Assembly: GCA_041671005.1 (NCBI GenBank)
Contig: JBAZCJ010000045.1
Coordinates: forward strand, 1 to 9,686
Origin: JACRPI01 sp041671005
Lineage (GTDB): Archaea; Nanobdellota; Nanobdellia; Woesearchaeales; DSVV01
DNA length: 9,686 nt
Reading direction: 5' to 3'
Under the pieces are notes generated by a model, which had not been told where the DNA came from, did no database searches, and saw only the letters and a program-made list of their open reading frames with translations. How positions within the stretch are numbered: position 1 is the stretch's first letter; each line of letters starts with the position of its first letter. Below, in pieces: positions 6,915 through 9,686 of this stretch. Position numbers and translations under genes: made by a program.

Positions 6915-7881
6915 ATGCTCTCTCTTTTTTAACATACTCAACGTTTAAAGCAATTCCTTCATCAATATCAATGGTAGAATTCCATGCAAAAAATTCTTTT
7001 GCTTTTTGATTATCACAAAGTAAATGTTCAACTTCAGCTAATCGAGGTTCAACATGAACTAGTTTGCTTTGAGAATTGCATATTCGAATAACTTTCTCAG
7101 CAATTTCAAGGACAGAATAACTTTTTCCAGTGCCAAAGTTAATACATTCCCCTACTGCGCGTTGTTCTGAGCCCATAATCATAAATGCTTGGACCATATC
7201 TTTAACATAAACAAAATCTCTTCGTTGATTTCCTGAACCATAAATAGTAATTGGTTTGTTTTCTAAAGCTAGTGCAATAAACTTAGGAATAACATCATAT
7301 GTATGTCGTGGACCATAAGTATTAAATGGTCGAATAATTGCAATAGGTAGTTTATATGTATTCCAATAGGAAAATGCGTATCTATCGGCAGCAGCTTTTG
7401 ATGCAGCATAAGGAGAAGTGGGATTTAATGGATGTTTTTCGTCAATAGGGACGTATAATGGATTTCCATATACTTCGCTTGAAGAGGTAATTACAACACG
7501 CTCAATCTTCATTTTACGTGCTGCTTCTAAAATATTGAGGGTTCCCATCACATTAGCTTGTGCAACTTCAATAGGGTGTTCAAATGAGTAAGGAACATAT
7601 GCATTTGCAGCAAGATGAAAAATAATCTGTGGTTTATTTTGTCGAATAGCTTCTATTATATCATTATTTGCAATATCTCCTGTAATAACTGTTTTTATTT
7701 TAGTTTTAACTGAATTCAAATTATGAAAATTATGCATGCTTGTTCCCATGTGAGAAGTTCCACGAACAAGAATACTTACAAAAGCACCAGCTTCAAGTAA
7801 TGCTTCAGTAAGATGTGATCCTACAAATCCATCTGCTCCTGTAATTAAAACAGTTTTATTTTTATAAAATTCGTTTTCCAT
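6904..7881 (-). CDS. SDR-family nucleotide-sugar 4,6-dehydratase-like enzyme
   Basis: A 325-residue extended short-chain dehydrogenase/reductase acting on a nucleotide sugar. The NAD(P) loop is TGADGFVGSH at 14-23 (GxxGxxG at 15-21). HLAANAYVPYSFEHP at 89-103 and Y158-xxx-K162 in SPYAASK are typical. The active-site string TSSSEVYG at 132-139 aligns Ser134 with the catalytic Ser/Thr and puts Glu at 136, 22 residues before the Tyr, as in GDP-mannose 4,6-dehydratase (Thr-Ser-Glu). Simple 4-epimerases lack this Glu, but UDP-glucuronate decarboxylases can have SEVYG, so that remains possible. VPIDEKHPL and RPFNTYGPR also recall LegB-type UDP-GlcNAc 4,6-dehydratases. A 4-keto-6-deoxy sugar product is likely; the nucleotide and sugar are undecided. 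Its ATG abuts the TAA of the upstream GT4, with AAAGGTAAA as a possible ribosome binding site. Confidence 0.87.
   Translation of the reverse strand: MENEFYKNKTVLITGADGFVGSHLTEALLEAGAFVSILVRGTSHMGTSMHNFHNLNSVKTKIKTVITGDIANNDIIEAIRQNKPQIIFHLAANAYVPYSFEHPIEVAQANVMGTLNILEAARKMKIERVVITSSSEVYGNPLYVPIDEKHPLNPTSPYAASKAAADRYAFSYWNTYKLPIAIIRPFNTYGPRHTYDVIPKFIALALENKPITIYGSGNQRRDFVYVKDMVQAFMIMGSEQRAVGECINFGTGKSYSVLEIAEKVIRICNSQSKLVHVEPRLAEVEHLLCDNQKAKEFFAWNSTIDIDEGIALNVEYVKKERAYVK
6918..6924 (-). promoter_or_regulatory. purine-rich ribosome binding site for the minus-strand GT4
   Basis: On the minus strand GAGAGAG lies 3 nt before the ATG whose first base is 6914. The ATG at 6935 and TTG at 6941 have no comparable sequence, so this favours the shorter protein. 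The match to GGAGG is only partial. Confidence 0.35.
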
Positions 7882-8985
7882 TTATTTACCTTTCATAATT
7901 GAGTAACATAGGGATACAATTTTGTTCCCTGTTATATCCCAAGAGAAATCCTTTGCTCTTTTTAAGCCTTTTGAAACATTGTTATTGCGAATTTTTGTGT
8001 GTGTAAGTAATATAGATATTTTATTTGCCAGGTTTTTATAATCAAAAGGATCATCAATGTATTCAATTGCATCTTTTCCTATTTCAGGAAGAGAATCACA
8101 TTGAGAAGCAATTACAGGGCACCCACATGCCATTGCTTCTAAAATAGGGAAACCAAACCCTTCTTTTAAAGAGGGCATAACAAGAACATCAGCTGCATTG
8201 TAATATTTTGCAATTCCTTTTTCAATATGTCCTACAAAAAAAACGTTTTGTTCAATCCCTAGTTTTTGAATAAGTTGGATATTTTTTATTCTTTCAGATT
8301 GAATAAGAGGATTTCCAACTTTAATAAGTCGAATGGTAGGAATAGACTTTTTTAAATAAGCTATAGCTTTTAGGACTGTTGGAAAATTTTTTCTTTTTTC
8401 TTCAGTACCTACAAATAAAACATTACACTGTGAAGCAAAAAAAAATGGTTTTTTACATTTTTTCTGTTTATGAAATTCTTTTGGATCAATTCCAAGAGGA
8501 ATAGTTATAATATTTTTTTTATAATGAAGCGTTTGTATAATATGTTTTTTTTCGCTTTCAGAATCTGTGATAAGGATAGGGGCTTTTTTAATTCCTAAAA
8601 AACATGCTTTTTGATAAAGAGAGAGAATAAACGAACCTATTTTATTATCTTGCTGGTTTTTTATCACATCACGAACACTGACAATAACTTTTTTAGTTGG
8701 AATCCAGTTAAGAGCAAGCGTATTTTGTTGGTTCATAATATAAATAATATCATACGAAGAAAAATTATTCTGCGGAAGTTTAAACGGAATATTATTGAAT
8801 ATTCCTTGAAGATCTTTGTTAAAACAGAAGGATACAATTTTTTGTAAAAATAATGGAACATGTAATGGTTGAAAGTATCCTACTGTAACATTTGTATGTT
8901 TTGTTAATTGTTTAATTATTTGGAAATCAACACGTGAAATCCCGCTTATTTGTTGTGTTGGTGTTGTAAGTAAAAGTAGTTTCAT
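7882..8985 (-). CDS. GT4 family glycosyltransferase
   Basis: A 367-residue GT-B fold GT4 transferase. MKLLLLTTP is the first strand, and QQISGISRVD at 11-20 the Gly loop. The donor domain begins at about 187 with CNVLFVGTEEKRKN (Arg198-Lys199), then IRLIKVG at 218-224. EX7E is E275-E283 in KEGFGFPILEA, followed by MACGCPVIAS and DSLPEIG. The C-terminal half closely parallels the plus-strand GT4 at 4697-5785 and, less strongly, the GT4 half of the fusion, suggesting gene duplication within the locus. The ATG shares the four bases ATGA with the stop of the upstream radical SAM gene, so translation is probably coupled; an AGGGAT sequence eight bases upstream is a weak ribosome binding site. The SDR gene starts directly after its stop. 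Acceptor and donor are unknown. Confidence 0.88.
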   Translation of the reverse strand: MKLLLLTTPTQQISGISRVDFQIIKQLTKHTNVTVGYFQPLHVPLFLQKIVSFCFNKDLQGIFNNIPFKLPQNNFSSYDIIYIMNQQNTLALNWIPTKKVIVSVRDVIKNQQDNKIGSFILSLYQKACFLGIKKAPILITDSESEKKHIIQTLHYKKNIITIPLGIDPKEFHKQKKCKKPFFFASQCNVLFVGTEEKRKNFPTVLKAIAYLKKSIPTIRLIKVGNPLIQSERIKNIQLIQKLGIEQNVFFVGHIEKGIAKYYNAADVLVMPSLKEGFGFPILEAMACGCPVIASQCDSLPEIGKDAIEYIDDPFDYKNLANKISILLTHTKIRNNNVSKGLKRAKDFSWDITGNKIVSLCYSIMKGK

Positions 8986-9686
8986 GAAGAAATCCCTATC
9001 TTTTTGAGTTGTCTCCTCATGACATTTTTACAATATTCTTTTCCTCTAACAAAATTATTTGTTAATTCACAAGAAGTACATTTTTTACAATAATCGTGAT
9101 TTCCTTTGATTATTTGTTGTCTAAGGGGCTTATAAGAATTCCAAATATTTTCAAATGAAGAAGACTTTAAGATATTTCCAATAGGTTTGTTCCATGCTGA
9201 GCAAGGAAAAATATTTCCTTTAGAGTCAATCATAAGTTTTGTATTTGGACCATCACATCGCTGCTTTGGTGTAAAAGTATTAAATTTGTTGTAAACTAAG
9301 GTTAAATATGCAATCTGTTCATCACGAAGAATTTGTTCTTTTTTAGTATCTAATAAATATTTTAACGATGCAGTATAATTTTGTTTAATTTCAGGTTGTC
9401 CCATTCCTCCTGCGTTAAAACACATCACATGTGCATGAATTCCCATATCTTTAAGCATATGAGTCAAAGGTTTAAAATCCAATTTATTTTTTTCTTGAAC
9501 TACAAATCCAATATTAACATCTTTATTATACTTATTTTTTAATTCAAACAAAAGGTCCATATTTTTGCTCCAACATGTTACTCCTCTAAGACTATCATGA
9601 GTTTTTTCCATCCCATCTGTTGAAATATAAATTGTCTCTACAAGAAGTAGTTCTTTTAATTTTGTTTTTCCTAAAGCTCCATTTGT
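8982..9686 (-). CDS. radical SAM/SPASM domain protein, C-terminal part (N-terminus outside window)
   Basis: The reading frame stays open from the stop at 8982 to the right edge, so this is the last 234 residues of a larger protein. The ATG at 9611 is internal: the 25 codons before it encode TNG at the edge and then YISTDGMEKTHDSLRG, a well-known radical SAM core signature (TNG, S-x-D-G, H/D-xx-RG). The CxxxCxxC loop that binds the first iron-sulfur cluster must lie outside. The end is a SPASM-type auxiliary cluster domain: fragment Cys144 (RCDGPNTKLMID), Cys162 in GNIFPCS, GNI at 170-172, then CxxCxxC at 200-206 and Cys219. SPASM proteins oxidise peptides, sugars or other substrates; this substrate is unknown. 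It is the first visible gene of the minus operon and overlaps the GT4 gene by 4 nt, which suggests a role in glycan modification. Confidence 0.82.
   Translation of the reverse strand, partial: TNGALGKTKLKELLLVETIYISTDGMEKTHDSLRGVTCWSKNMDLLFELKNKYNKDVNIGFVVQEKNKLDFKPLTHMLKDMGIHAHVMCFNAGGMGQPEIKQNYTASLKYLLDTKKEQILRDEQIAYLTLVYNKFNTFTPKQRCDGPNTKLMIDSKGNIFPCSAWNKPIGNILKSSSFENIWNSYKPLRQQIIKGNHDYCKKCTSCELTNNFVRGKEYCKNVMRRQLKKIGISS

Noticed and set aside
8611..8847. 78-codon open frame on the plus strand opposite the GT4 gene
   Set aside because: Antisense to a well-supported GT4 coding region, with a random-looking Ile/Asn/Lys-rich product.
9609..9611. ATG at 9611 as start of a 209-residue SPASM protein
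   Set aside because: The frame continues upstream to the window edge and those 25 codons encode conserved radical SAM core motifs (TNG, STDG), so this Met is internal.

Overview
This window is a strongly AT-rich, gene-dense block of a surface-glycan biosynthesis locus. It holds seven complete genes and one gene cut by the right edge. Five of the eight encode glycosyltransferases, one of them a two-enzyme fusion. The others are a nucleotide-sugar 4,6-dehydratase-like SDR enzyme, a small SAM-dependent methyltransferase and the C-terminal part of a radical SAM/SPASM protein. The source is most likely an archaeon. Two plus-strand genes have no Shine-Dalgarno sequence but carry a TATA-like box (TTTATA / TTTATT) starting 30-31 nt before the ATG, the spacing of leaderless archaeal transcripts. 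Genes inside operons show purine-rich ribosome binding sites instead. Extreme AT content, Lys/Ile/Asn-rich proteins and overlapping genes would fit a small-genome DPANN-type lineage, but that placement is a guess. TGA and TAA are both used as stops, so recoded-TGA bacterial lineages are unlikely.

Plus strand, left half (115-5785): a polytopic GT-C (PMT/ArnT-like) transferase, then a methyltransferase with its own promoter, then a promoter driving a 693-residue GT2-GT4 fusion, which overlaps a stand-alone GT4 gene. The fusion and the GT4 look like a two-gene operon joined by a 29-nt overlap and a good GAGGG ribosome binding site.

Minus strand, right half (9686-5745, read right to left): radical SAM/SPASM protein (N-terminus outside the window), GT4, SDR 4,6-dehydratase-like enzyme, GT4. 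The junctions are a 4-nt ATGA overlap, an abutting TAA/ATG, and a short overlap, so this is one translationally coupled operon whose promoter lies beyond the right edge. The two operons converge and their last genes overlap tail to tail by 41 nt.

Taken together: the SDR probably makes a 4-keto-6-deoxy nucleotide sugar. The GT2 and four GT4 modules would add sugars one by one to a cytoplasmic (probably lipid-linked) glycan. The methyltransferase and radical SAM protein could modify or cap it, and the GT-C enzyme would transfer a sugar from a polyprenyl-phosphate donor on the outer face of the membrane. Donors, acceptors and order of action cannot be read from sequence. No tRNA, rRNA, CRISPR array, insertion sequence or attachment site was seen. 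Gene-free stretches are all under 130 nt. I found no clearly new type of system; the points most worth following are the GT2-GT4 fusion, the radical SAM protein coupled to a glycosyltransferase, the archaeal promoter layout and the convergent gene overlap.
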